From: Chitinophagaceae bacterium
GTDB taxonomy: Bacteria > Bacteroidota > Bacteroidia > Chitinophagales > Chitinophagaceae
Length of the DNA: 9,700 bases
NCBI GenBank assembly: GCA_947463105.1
Contig: CANHSD010000108.1
Location: forward strand, 1-9,700
Reading direction: 5' to 3'
Shown: positions 1 through 7,455 of the stretch, piece after piece
Layout of the letters: every line of letters starts with the position of its first letter
Position numbering within the stretch: position 1 is the first letter of the stretch
Notes under the pieces: generated by a model
The model's database searches: none
Told to the model about the DNA's origin: nothing
Seen by the model: only the letters and a program-made list of their open reading frames with translations
Made by a program: the position numbers and the translations under genes

Positions 1-45
1 GAACCTTCCAATTGGTTAAACGGGAAATCGTCAAAGCGAATTGCT

Positions 46-53
46 TACCTTAG
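46..53 (+). promoter_or_regulatory. Possible -7 element before the propeller gene
   Basis: TACCTTAG at 46-53, followed by CGGC, matches seven of eight positions of the Bacteroidota sigma-A -7 consensus TAnnTTTG. Transcription would begin near position 60, leaving a leader of only about 12 bases before the ATG at 72. I see no good TTG -33 element at the usual distance; the nearest TTG, at 12-14, is too far upstream. A weak call based on one motif. Confidence 0.28.
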
Positions 54-71
54 CGGCATAAACATTTCTCT

Positions 72-3000
72 ATGGTTTACATGCTGCGCACCAAGCAAAA
101 ACTGGTTTTTATTTTTTCCTTTTTGGTTCTGTTTGTATCGGATCTTTCCGCTCAAAAAAAAGTGGCCAAATCCCCCGAGCTTCCTGCTGTTCCATCTGTC
201 GACCTTGAAACCTATTTCAAGCCAGTACTGTGGCGTAACCTCGGACATACCCGTGGTGGTCGCTCCGTTACTGCCACTGGTATCAAAGGGAATAATCAAG
301 CCTATTATATGGGTACCACCGGCGGTGGTGTCTGGAAAACAGAAGATGCAGGGCAGAGCTGGAAAAATATTTCTGATGGGTATTTCAAAACCGGATCAGT
401 TGGGGCAGTTGCCGTAGCACCTTCTGATGTCAATGTTGTGTATGTCGGGATGGGTGAGCATGCCCCCCGCGGTGTGATGACTTCCTATGGTGATGGTGTT
501 TACCGTTCAACTGATGCTGGTAAAACATGGAAACACCTGGGCCTTGAATTGACCCGTCATATTGCCAATATCCGTATTCATCCATCAAACCCTGATGTGG
601 CCTATGTTGCAGCACAGGGTGCTTTGCATGGCCCTTCCAAAGAAAGGGGTATTTACAAAACCGAAGATGGTGGAAAGACATGGAAGCAGATGCTCTATGT
701 TGACGAGAATACAGGATGTGCTGATTTGAACATGGACATGAGCAATCCCCGGATTTTATATGCTACCATGTGGGATCATCGTCGTCTGCCATGGGCCGTG
801 CAAAGTGGGGGCAAAGGATCTGGCTTGTACAAGAGCACAGATGGTGGAGAAACCTGGGAAAAAATCCAAAATGGTCTGCCCAAGGAATTGGGTAAAATGA
901 GTGTCTCCGTTTCCTTGTCCAATCCCAACAAAGTATATGCTTTGGTTGAAAGTGATACACAGAAGGAGCAGGGTGGACTATTCGTATCAAACGATGCAGG
1001 AGCCAACTGGACAAGAATCAGCAAAGACCATCGCCTGATCTCAAGGGCCTGGTATTATATTGAAGTGTTTGCAGATCCAGTAAACGAGAATACCGTGTAT
1101 GTATTGGGTGCTGCAGGCTTGAAGTCTGAAGACGGTGGTAAAACCTGGAAAAACCTTGGTGGAACCCATGGTGATTATCATCAATTGTGGATTAATCCGG
1201 AGAACAACCTGAACATGGTGATTGCCAATGATGGTGGCGCTGCAGTTACTTTCAATGGAGGAAAGATCTGGTCTGCACAGAACAACCAACCCACTGCACA
1301 GTTTTACAGGATCAATGTAGACAATTTGTTCCCTTACAATATCTATGCAGGACAGCAGGACAATACTTCTGTTCGCATCGCCAGCCGCAATACCAGTGGT
1401 AGCAGCATTACCGAACGCCAGTGGAATTATTCTGCTGGTGGTGAATCTGCCTTTCTTGGCTTTGATCCCAACAACCCAAGGTATGTAATGGGGGGAAGTT
1501 ATCAGGGCACCATCGAGCTGTTGGACGCCAATACCAGCGAGGGTGTAGGTGTGATGGTTCATCCTGTACAATACCAGGCCATGCAGCCCAAGGACATGAA
1601 GTACAGGTTCAACTGGAATGCACCGATCCTTTACTCAAAGCATGAAAAAAATGTCTATTATCATGCTGGCAACAGGTTGTTCAAGACCACCGACATGGGC
1701 AAATCCTGGGAGCCCATCTCTCCAGACCTGACCACACACGATACCACTAAAATGGGCATCAGCGGTTATCCTTATACCAACGAGGGTGCTGGTGGTGAAA
1801 ATTATTGCACCATCACCTATGTGATGGAATCTGACAAAGAAAAAGGAGTGATATACACTGGCAGCGACGATGGTCTTGTGCACATCACAAGGGATGGTGG
1901 AAAGATCTGGACCAATATCACCCCTAAGGATTTGGGAGAGGCGTTGATCAATGCCATCGAAGTTTCTCCACACGATCCAGCAACTGTCTACATCGCTGCA
2001 AACAAATACAAGACCAATGATTTTACTCCATTTGCATACAAGTCCAACGATTATGGAAAAACCTGGACCAAGATTGTGAGTGGTATTCCGTACGGGGCCT
2101 TTTTAAGGGTTGTCAGGGAAGATGAGCGCAGGAAGGGTTTGTTGTATGCAGGTACAGAAACTGGGCTCTACATTTCATATGACGATGGGGCCAGTTGGAA
2201 AAACTTCCAGCGCAATTTGCCCGTCACACCCATCACGGATCTTAAAGTGCACAAGGGCAACCTTATTGCGTCCACCCAGGGACGTGCTTTTTGGATCCTC
2301 GACGATCTGCAGCCCATCAGGAGTTTTGATCCCGCTGCCAATGACAAGGTGAGGTTATTGCCAGTGGCTGAAACCTTCAGGGTTTCGGGCTACAGCATGT
2401 TTGATGGCAATGAGGAAATGAAACAATCCTATCCTCTCACAACTGGTGCCAATCCCAGCACTGGTGCGGTTATTTACTATCAACTCTCCAACAATGCAGA
2501 CTCAATCAAGGACCTGTCTATTGAAATCAAAGACCAGCAGGGAAAGGTGCTCAGGTCATTCAGCAACAAGGCTTTTGCCAAAGCTACTTCAAACAACAGC
2601 CACAAGGAAGAGCCTTTGTTGACTGTCAAGAAGGGGCTGAATCGATTTGTATGGAACCTCAGAAGGCAGGAAATGCCCACCATTGATGATGTGTACATTG
2701 AAGGAAGCTATGGTGGTGGCAGGGCGGTACCCGGCATCTATGTTGTGGTATTGAAGGTTGATGGTCAGGAGTTTTCCACCCCATTGGTGATACAGCAAGA
2801 CCCAAGGGTCAACATGGGAGAGGCTGAATTTGTTGAACAGGACGAAATGCTCAAAAAATTGGAGCAGGATGTTACAGATATTCATGTTGCCGTTACACGC
2901 ATGCGCAACCTCTCAAAACAAATCAGCCAACTCAGTGCATTGATTGAAAATGATCCTTCAAAAGCAGCGGTGGTAAATATGGGCAAGGAAATCAACCAAA

Positions 3001-3284
3001 AGCTCAAAGCCCTTGAAGATAAGCTGATCCAGCCCAAGAGTCAGTCTTATGATGATGTGATCAATTTTGTGAATAAGCTCAGTGCCAACATCATTTTTGT
3101 TCATGGAGAGGTCAATTCCAATATGCCTTATGTTACTGCCGGACAAAAAGCCCGATACCAGGAATTGCATACTGAATGGCTGGGGCTCAGGCAAGACATG
3201 GATCAGCTGATGAAAAAGGATGTAGCAGGTTTCAATGCACTTTGCAAGCAACTTGCTGTTGATCATGTGTTGTTGCCGGAGTAA
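72..3284 (+). CDS. Exported Asp-box (BNR) beta-propeller protein, sortilin/VPS10-like
   Basis: A 1070-residue protein. Residues 4-28 form a Sec signal peptide (basic start, hydrophobic core, likely cleavage near LSAQ), so it should act in the periplasm or at the surface. Asp-box repeats of the S/T-x-D-x-G-x-T/S-W type lie near residues 89-97, 146-153, 196-204, 254-262, 306-313, 351-359, 394-400 (degenerate), 539-546, 606-613, 657-665 and 702-709. This is enough for one large ten-bladed sortilin-like propeller or two smaller ones. Residues 760-910 look like a beta-sandwich (KKGLNRFVWNLRR resembles FlgD-type Ig domains), and 915-1060 is a charged, probably coiled-coil helical region. Relatives are often annotated as glycosyl hydrolases, but Asp boxes are structural and I see no catalytic signature, so enzymatic activity is unproven. 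The ATG at 81 is an alternative start three codons later. It could be cotranscribed with the symporter 137 bases downstream. Confidence 0.9.
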   Translation: MVYMLRTKQKLVFIFSFLVLFVSDLSAQKKVAKSPELPAVPSVDLETYFKPVLWRNLGHTRGGRSVTATGIKGNNQAYYMGTTGGGVWKTEDAGQSWKNISDGYFKTGSVGAVAVAPSDVNVVYVGMGEHAPRGVMTSYGDGVYRSTDAGKTWKHLGLELTRHIANIRIHPSNPDVAYVAAQGALHGPSKERGIYKTEDGGKTWKQMLYVDENTGCADLNMDMSNPRILYATMWDHRRLPWAVQSGGKGSGLYKSTDGGETWEKIQNGLPKELGKMSVSVSLSNPNKVYALVESDTQKEQGGLFVSNDAGANWTRISKDHRLISRAWYYIEVFADPVNENTVYVLGAAGLKSEDGGKTWKNLGGTHGDYHQLWINPENNLNMVIANDGGAAVTFNGGKIWSAQNNQPTAQFYRINVDNLFPYNIYAGQQDNTSVRIASRNTSGSSITERQWNYSAGGESAFLGFDPNNPRYVMGGSYQGTIELLDANTSEGVGVMVHPVQYQAMQPKDMKYRFNWNAPILYSKHEKNVYYHAGNRLFKTTDMGKSWEPISPDLTTHDTTKMGISGYPYTNEGAGGENYCTITYVMESDKEKGVIYTGSDDGLVHITRDGGKIWTNITPKDLGEALINAIEVSPHDPATVYIAANKYKTNDFTPFAYKSNDYGKTWTKIVSGIPYGAFLRVVREDERRKGLLYAGTETGLYISYDDGASWKNFQRNLPVTPITDLKVHKGNLIASTQGRAFWILDDLQPIRSFDPAANDKVRLLPVAETFRVSGYSMFDGNEEMKQSYPLTTGANPSTGAVIYYQLSNNADSIKDLSIEIKDQQGKVLRSFSNKAFAKATSNNSHKEEPLLTVKKGLNRFVWNLRRQEMPTIDDVYIEGSYGGGRAVPGIYVVVLKVDGQEFSTPLVIQQDPRVNMGEAEFVEQDEMLKKLEQDVTDIHVAVTRMRNLSKQISQLSALIENDPSKAAVVNMGKEINQKLKALEDKLIQPKSQSYDDVINFVNKLSANIIFVHGEVNSNMPYVTAGQKARYQELHTEWLGLRQDMDQLMKKDVAGFNALCKQLAVDHVLLPE

Positions 3285-3320
3285 GGGAGAAAAGGACAAA
3301 AAAGTATACTCTATGGCTAA

Positions 3321-3409
3321 TTAAATGAGCCGATGACGTTTTTTTTCATGGTTATTTGTATAATATAAATAACCATGAAAAGGCATCATTAGGTTTAACG
3401 TTCATTTAA
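3321..3409. repeat. Nested inverted repeat with near-perfect hairpin core
   Basis: The 136-base gap between the propeller and symporter genes is dominated by a palindrome. The core arms, TTTTCATGGTTATTT at 3343-3357 and its exact complement at 3367-3381, are 15 bp. The nine central bases can pair three more (one G-T), leaving a three-base loop. Two G-T pairs extend the base (3341-3342 with 3382-3383). Beyond a five-base bulge GATG (3332-3335) pairs with CATC (3384-3387), and outside that TTAAATGA (3321-3328) is mirrored by TCATTTAA (3402-3409). The arms are T-rich on the left and A-rich on the right with no T run after the stem, so it is not a standard terminator. TATAAT lies in the centre (3359-3364). 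It could protect the 3' end of the upstream transcript, control the symporter leader, or bind a dimeric regulator. Confidence 0.8.
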
Positions 3410-3421
3410 AAAACCATAACA

Positions 3422-5026
3422 ATGGGTAGGATACAAATTGGTGCAACCGATTCAATTGTGATTGTATTGTACATCATCTTTTTGATCCTGGTTGGCATAT
3501 TCATCAGTAAGAAAAAAACGGCTCTTGGCACACCCAAGCCAGAAGATCTGTTTTTGTCTGGCAGATCATTGCCTTGGTACAAGGTGGGTCTTTCCATTTT
3601 CAGTACCAATGTGAGCCCTTCCATGTTGGTGGCCAGTTTCGGGGCTGCCTACACCAGCGGAATGGTGCTTGCCAACTTTGACTGGCTGGCATGGATATTC
3701 TTGATGCTCCTCTCCTTGCTTTTCATCCCAAGGTATCTGGCCAACAATATTTCAACCATGCCGGAGTATTTGATGAAAAGATTCGGTAAGAAATCACACA
3801 TTTTTTTTACCTATTTTTCAATGGTATCTTCCCTGGTGGTGTGGTCCAGCTTCATGCTCTGCATCGGCGGCATTGTTATCAACCAGTTGCTGGGTATTCC
3901 CATTTATGTTTCAGCCATCCTGATTGTAGTTATTGCCATGTCTTACTCAGTGAATGGTGGATTGAATTCAATTGTCCATACCGGAATGGTCCAGTCCATT
4001 GTATTGATTGGCATCTCAATGCTCATTTTTTTCTTGGGATTGAATAAAGTGGGAGGTATCGAAAAACTTGTTGCCTCCGTTCCCAGAGATTATTGGATTA
4101 TTTTTAAGCCATCTACGGATTCAGTATATCCCTGGCATGCGTTGATACTGGGTTACCCGGTCATCGGCATTTGGTTCTGGTGTACAGACCAAACCATTGT
4201 ACAGCGTACTCTTGCGGCCAAAAATGTAGACCATGGTCAGAAAGGAGCCTTGCTGATTGCTGCATTGAAAATTGTCATGCCAGCCCTTTTTATTGTTCCT
4301 GGAATCATGTGCCTGGTGCTTGTTAACCAGGGTGTTTTCGCACCACTCACCAACCCCGATCATGCCTACATTACCATGGTGTATGGATTGTTGCCTACTG
4401 GTATCATTGGGCTGGCTTTGGGCACCCTCCTGGTTTCTGTCATCAATGATGTGGCCACTGGTTTGAGTTCTTTCAGCACTGTTTTTGCCATGGATGTTTA
4501 TGTCAAGAAAATAAATCCAAAAGCGACAGCTGCGGAGGTTAACCTTATTGGAAAGAAAATCATCTTGTTGGCAGCAACCGTCTCTGTGCTCATGGCCATC
4601 TTGTTATCCAATTCAGACAAAGGCTTGTTCGATCTAGGGCAATCATTGATTACATATCTCGCTCCACCTGCATCTACAGTATTCATCGTAGGAATCCTCT
4701 GGAAGCGCGCCACGCCAAGGGCTGCTGAATTGACGCTATATATTGGAACTTTTCTTTGCCTCTTGATTGGGTTCTGTCAATTGACAGGCTTTCCTACAAA
4801 AGAATTTTGGCCCCACTATATGCTGCTCTGTTTTTACATGATGTCTGTATTGGTGGTTTTCATGATTGCAGTTTCGTTTATCACCAAGCCCCATTATGAA
4901 CTGGTGCAACTGGTGGACCAAAATGATCCGATGGTCAAAGAGAAGTCAAAGACATCACTATTGGTCAAGTTGTTGTGGGTATTTATGGCGGTATTGATGG
5001 CCATCGTTTTTTATATTTTCAATTGA
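3422..5026 (+). CDS. Sodium:solute symporter (SSS/SLC5 family)
   Basis: A 534-residue inner-membrane protein with about 13-14 hydrophobic segments, the usual size for the family, predicted to couple Na+ entry to solute uptake. Family marks: the first LeuT-fold helix with LSIFSTNVSPSMLVASFGAA (residues 57-76), MPEYLMKRFG (113-122), the NGGLNSIVHTGMVQ loop (178-191, like the GGLxAVxxTDxxQ motif of SGLT proteins), WFWCTDQTIVQRTLAAKN (251-268, strongly SGLT-like), and the Ser/Thr-rich TGLSSFSTVFAMDVY (346-360), in the region that lines the Na+ site in vSGLT. The WCTDQxIVQR block favours a sugar, inositol or related solute, but the substrate cannot be read from sequence. The ATG at 3422 follows an A-rich leader and has no Shine-Dalgarno. 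The adjacent sulfatase gene suggests a desulfated product as substrate; that is inference. Confidence 0.95.
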   Translation: MGRIQIGATDSIVIVLYIIFLILVGIFISKKKTALGTPKPEDLFLSGRSLPWYKVGLSIFSTNVSPSMLVASFGAAYTSGMVLANFDWLAWIFLMLLSLLFIPRYLANNISTMPEYLMKRFGKKSHIFFTYFSMVSSLVVWSSFMLCIGGIVINQLLGIPIYVSAILIVVIAMSYSVNGGLNSIVHTGMVQSIVLIGISMLIFFLGLNKVGGIEKLVASVPRDYWIIFKPSTDSVYPWHALILGYPVIGIWFWCTDQTIVQRTLAAKNVDHGQKGALLIAALKIVMPALFIVPGIMCLVLVNQGVFAPLTNPDHAYITMVYGLLPTGIIGLALGTLLVSVINDVATGLSSFSTVFAMDVYVKKINPKATAAEVNLIGKKIILLAATVSVLMAILLSNSDKGLFDLGQSLITYLAPPASTVFIVGILWKRATPRAAELTLYIGTFLCLLIGFCQLTGFPTKEFWPHYMLLCFYMMSVLVVFMIAVSFITKPHYELVQLVDQNDPMVKEKSKTSLLVKLLWVFMAVLMAIVFYIFN

Positions 5027-5113
5027 CAGGATACGCTGTTGTGATGGTTGGTTGTTTCGGAATAGCAATTTATTTAATAGTTGTCCAGGTGAAAGGTTTC
5101 CTTTTTTAGCTTA

Positions 5114-5145
5114 TTTTAGTTAAGCAAATCTGGGTGCTATTTTTG
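5114..5145 (+). promoter_or_regulatory. Probable Bacteroidota-type promoter for the sulfatase gene
   Basis: TATTTTTG at 5138-5145 is an exact match to the -7 consensus TAnnTTTG. TTTTAG at 5114-5119, 18 bases upstream, is an imperfect TTTG-like -33 element. Transcription would start around 5150, giving a leader of roughly 20 bases before the ATG at 5172. If real, the sulfatase can be transcribed separately from the symporter that ends at 5026. The rest of the 145-base gap shows no gene. Confidence 0.45.
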
Positions 5146-5171
5146 CGAATTTAAAACCATCAACTGCCGTC

Positions 5172-6650
5172 ATGAAAAAAAAGCTGCTATTCATTGCGAT
5201 ACTTGCAATGTTGTTGACTTCACAACAGTCGCTTGTTTCACCTGTCACCAAACCATTTGAGACAGCGGCAACCCAATCACCCAATATCATCCTCATTTTC
5301 ATGGATGACATGGGCTATGGTGATCTCTCCTGCAATGGGGCACTCGACATCCATACACCCAACCTTGACAGGCTGGCATCAGAAGGCATCAGGTTTACCA
5401 ATTTTTTGTCTTCTCAGGCAGTTTGCAGTGCCTCCAGGGCTTCATTGATGACGGGCTGTTATGCCAACAGGGTAGGTATTTCAGGTGCCTTGTTTCCGGG
5501 TGCAAAGGTTGGATTGGCCAAAGATGAAATGACCATCGCTGACCTGCTCAAACAAAAGAATTATGCTACGGGTATTTTTGGGAAATGGCACCTTGGTGAT
5601 GCCAGGGAGTTTCTGCCGTTTAACCAGGGATTTGACGAGTATCTCGGCCTGCCCTATTCCAATGACATGTGGCCAGTGGGTTATGATGGGCAGCCTGTTA
5701 AATCAGGCAGCAATAAAAGTCAACATCCACCCCTTCCCCTGATTAAAAATGATCGGCCTATAGACACCATCAATACCCTGGAAGACCAGGCAACACTGAC
5801 GGGAAGGCTTGCAGATGCAGCCATCCAGTTCATCCGGAAAAACAAACACAAACCTTTTTTCGCTTACATACCGAATCCCATGCCGCATGTGCCCATCAAT
5901 GCATCCCCGGCATTTCGAGGAAAGAGCAAGCAGGGAATGTATGGTGATGTGATCCAGGAAGTCGATTACAATGTTGGTAAGATCATGCAGACACTGAAAG
6001 AAGAAGGACTGGATAAAAACACCCTGATCATTTTTACAAGCGATAACGGTCCCTGGCTGAATTTCGGCAATCATGCAGGGTCTGCAGGAGGTTTCAGGGA
6101 AGGAAAGGGGACTTCATTTGAAGGAGGGCAAAGGGTTCCCTGCATCATGCGCTGGAAAGGAACGCTTCCGGCAGGTATCGTTTCAAACCAGCTTGCATCA
6201 ACCATTGATATTCTTCCAACCATTTCAGCCCTGACCAAAGCACCATTGTCAGATAAGAAAATCGATGGGGTAGATTTATCTCCGATTTTGAAAGGAGATT
6301 TAACTGCCTCTCCAAGAAAAACCTTCCTGTATTATTACCGCAAAAATGCCCTTGAGGCAGTCAGAATGGACAATTGGAAACTGGTCTTCCAACATCCCGC
6401 ACGATCCTATGAAGTCGGCTCACCTGGTTTCAATGGTTTTCCTGGTCCAGCACCTGAAAATGTGATGGTATACAAGGCACTTTACGACCTGAGAAGGGAT
6501 CCGGGTGAGGAATACGATGTCAAAGGACTTTATCCTGAGATTGTTAGAAAGCTAGAGGTTATTGCCGAAGATGCAAGAAAAGACCTGGGCGATGATTTGC
6601 GAAATCGGAAAGGTGCCAACAACAGGCCTTCGGGTATTTTGAACAAATAG
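5172..6650 (+). CDS. Exported type I sulfatase (arylsulfatase family, Cys-type)
   Basis: A 492-residue enzyme expected to hydrolyse sulfate esters outside the inner membrane. Residues 1-22 are a Sec signal peptide with no lipobox cysteine. The core begins at PNIILIFMDDMGYGD (37-51), where D45 and D46 should bind the catalytic calcium. The nucleophile motif C-S-A-S-R at 85-89 sits in VCSASRASLMTG, so C85 should be oxidised to formylglycine. GKWHLG (137-142) supplies the second signature with K138 and H140, PHVP supplies H239, SDNGPW (290-295) supplies D291 and N292 for the metal, and GKGTSFEGGQRVP (311-323) supplies K312. The C-terminal subdomain contains YDLRRDPGEEYDV (438-450), typical of S1-family sulfatases. 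Complete length, no breaks. The Cys-type motif requires a formylglycine-generating enzyme, which is not in this window. The ester substrate is unknown; the symporter next door suggests a sulfated sugar-like compound. Confidence 0.95.
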   Translation: MKKKLLFIAILAMLLTSQQSLVSPVTKPFETAATQSPNIILIFMDDMGYGDLSCNGALDIHTPNLDRLASEGIRFTNFLSSQAVCSASRASLMTGCYANRVGISGALFPGAKVGLAKDEMTIADLLKQKNYATGIFGKWHLGDAREFLPFNQGFDEYLGLPYSNDMWPVGYDGQPVKSGSNKSQHPPLPLIKNDRPIDTINTLEDQATLTGRLADAAIQFIRKNKHKPFFAYIPNPMPHVPINASPAFRGKSKQGMYGDVIQEVDYNVGKIMQTLKEEGLDKNTLIIFTSDNGPWLNFGNHAGSAGGFREGKGTSFEGGQRVPCIMRWKGTLPAGIVSNQLASTIDILPTISALTKAPLSDKKIDGVDLSPILKGDLTASPRKTFLYYYRKNALEAVRMDNWKLVFQHPARSYEVGSPGFNGFPGPAPENVMVYKALYDLRRDPGEEYDVKGLYPEIVRKLEVIAEDARKDLGDDLRNRKGANNRPSGILNK

Positions 6651-6843
6651 CAGTCCTTTTCATGGATGGAACATCTGTTTCTGTTTTTGAAATCAGCCAT
6701 ATTTTGTTCCTTGAACTGACCAATATTAGGGGTGTTTTAGCCGGTTTTGTGATGTTTTTTATGCTTAGTATTGCATTTTAGCAGCTTGGGGTATTGATAT
6801 CCCGATTGTGCTAAAATAAAATCCAATCTAATATCCTTCAACA
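6651..6843 (+). other. 193-base gap between sulfatase and exosortase genes
   Basis: T-rich stretch with no convincing gene. It holds (a) a 39-codon ORF at 6662-6781 starting with ATG, whose product ends in a hydrophobic tail (VLAGFVMFFMLSIAF) but has no recognisable family or sorting motif; (b) TAGTATTG at 6766-6773, a seven-of-eight match to the Bacteroidota -7 consensus, with TTTG at 6746-6749 only 16 bases upstream, so a weak candidate promoter for the exosortase operon with a leader of about 65 bases; (c) the inverted repeat at 6776-6816, listed separately. No rho-independent terminator for the sulfatase gene is evident. Confidence 0.4.
6776..6816. repeat. Inverted repeat upstream of the exosortase gene
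   Basis: TTTTAGCA at 6776-6783 is exactly mirrored by TGCTAAAA at 6809-6816. Inside it, TTGGG (6787-6791 region) can pair with CCCGA (6801-6805) through one G-T pair, so an RNA from here could fold into a two-part stem with an internal loop. It ends 27 bases before the TTG start of the exosortase gene. T-rich left arm and A-rich right arm argue against a terminator; an operator or leader hairpin is possible. The function is not shown. Confidence 0.5.
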
Positions 6844-7455
6844 TTGGCTTTCAACAAATATTTCACTTATTTCCCCAAGCCAGCTTTATCTTTTTTAAAG
6901 AGGTCCTTCTTTTTATTTGTGCTTTGGAAGTCAGTGTACATCCTTTTTTTGATTCCGAATGAAATACCGGATGCATGGGTCGTAAAAAAATTAGGCAGCT
7001 CAACCGCACAAATGCTGAATATTTTTTATGGGAAAGACGAATTTGAAGCAAAGCATACAAGAAGATTGAAAACCTATGGAAAAGATCAGGTATGGGTGAC
7101 CCATTCTTATGTCTACAAGTTAGGAAAACGTGCTGTAATTGGTATTTACCAGGCCTGCGATGGCGTAGAATTGATGGTATTGACTGCAGGTTTCATCTTG
7201 TGCTTCAATGGGCCAGTAGTATTAAAATTCAATTACATAATTGTGGGCATGCTGGGATTGTTTTTTTTAAATGTGTTGAGGTGTTCACTTTTGGCCATAG
7301 TCAATTTAGAATTTCCCCAGCATTTTCAGCTTGCCCATAAATATCTGTTCAATCTTTTGGTATACGCGTTCACCTTTTTTTTGTGGGTGAGTTTTGTTAA
7401 CAAGGTTAAGCCTTCGTTTCAGGGCACTAAAAACAACGCAAGTGATGTTCGATAA
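6844..7455 (+). CDS. Exosortase/archaeosortase family transpeptidase
   Basis: A 203-residue multi-pass membrane protein. Hydrophobic segments lie near residues 18-38, 105-121, 127-153 and 166-185. The three family residues are in order and context: C105 in QACDGVELM, R146 in FLNVLRCSLL, and H165 in LAHKYLFN. Exosortases are thought to cleave the C-terminal sorting tail of exported proteins at the membrane and pass the protein on to an envelope component. The small size matches the short Bacteroidota types such as XrtF rather than the longer EPS-linked EpsH type; I cannot assign a subtype. The start is TTG at 6844: an in-frame TAA at 6829-6831 blocks extension, and the first in-frame ATG (residue 57) would remove the first membrane helix. 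The gene overlaps the next by 11 bases. No substrate with a sorting tail is seen in the window. Confidence 0.87.
   Translation: MAFNKYFTYFPKPALSFLKRSFFLFVLWKSVYILFLIPNEIPDAWVVKKLGSSTAQMLNIFYGKDEFEAKHTRRLKTYGKDQVWVTHSYVYKLGKRAVIGIYQACDGVELMVLTAGFILCFNGPVVLKFNYIIVGMLGLFFLNVLRCSLLAIVNLEFPQHFQLAHKYLFNLLVYAFTFFLWVSFVNKVKPSFQGTKNNASDVR

Noticed and set aside
1041..1571. 176-codon minus-strand frame inside the propeller gene
   Set aside because: Lies wholly inside a well-supported gene on the other strand and shows no family motif; a shadow frame.
3359..3364. TATAAT as a classical -10 promoter for the symporter gene
   Set aside because: The Bacteroidota primary sigma factor prefers TAnnTTTG, there is no matching -35, and the bases form the centre of a palindrome.
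5091..5107. GAAAGGTTTC followed by CTTTTTT after the symporter gene, resembling a terminator
   Set aside because: Four-bp AT-rich stem with a two-base loop cannot form a stable hairpin.
5175..5182. Eight-A run just after the sulfatase ATG, and similar 8-base A or T runs at 154-161, 3801-3808, 7261-7268 and 7375-7382, as possible phase-variation tracts
   Set aside because: Lengths are short for slippage switching and common in AT-rich Bacteroidota genes; all frames are intact.
6655..6665. CCTTTTCATGG, the inverse of part of the hairpin arm at 3373-3383
   Set aside because: An 11-base match between two places in 9.7 kb is expected by chance, and it has no partner arm nearby.
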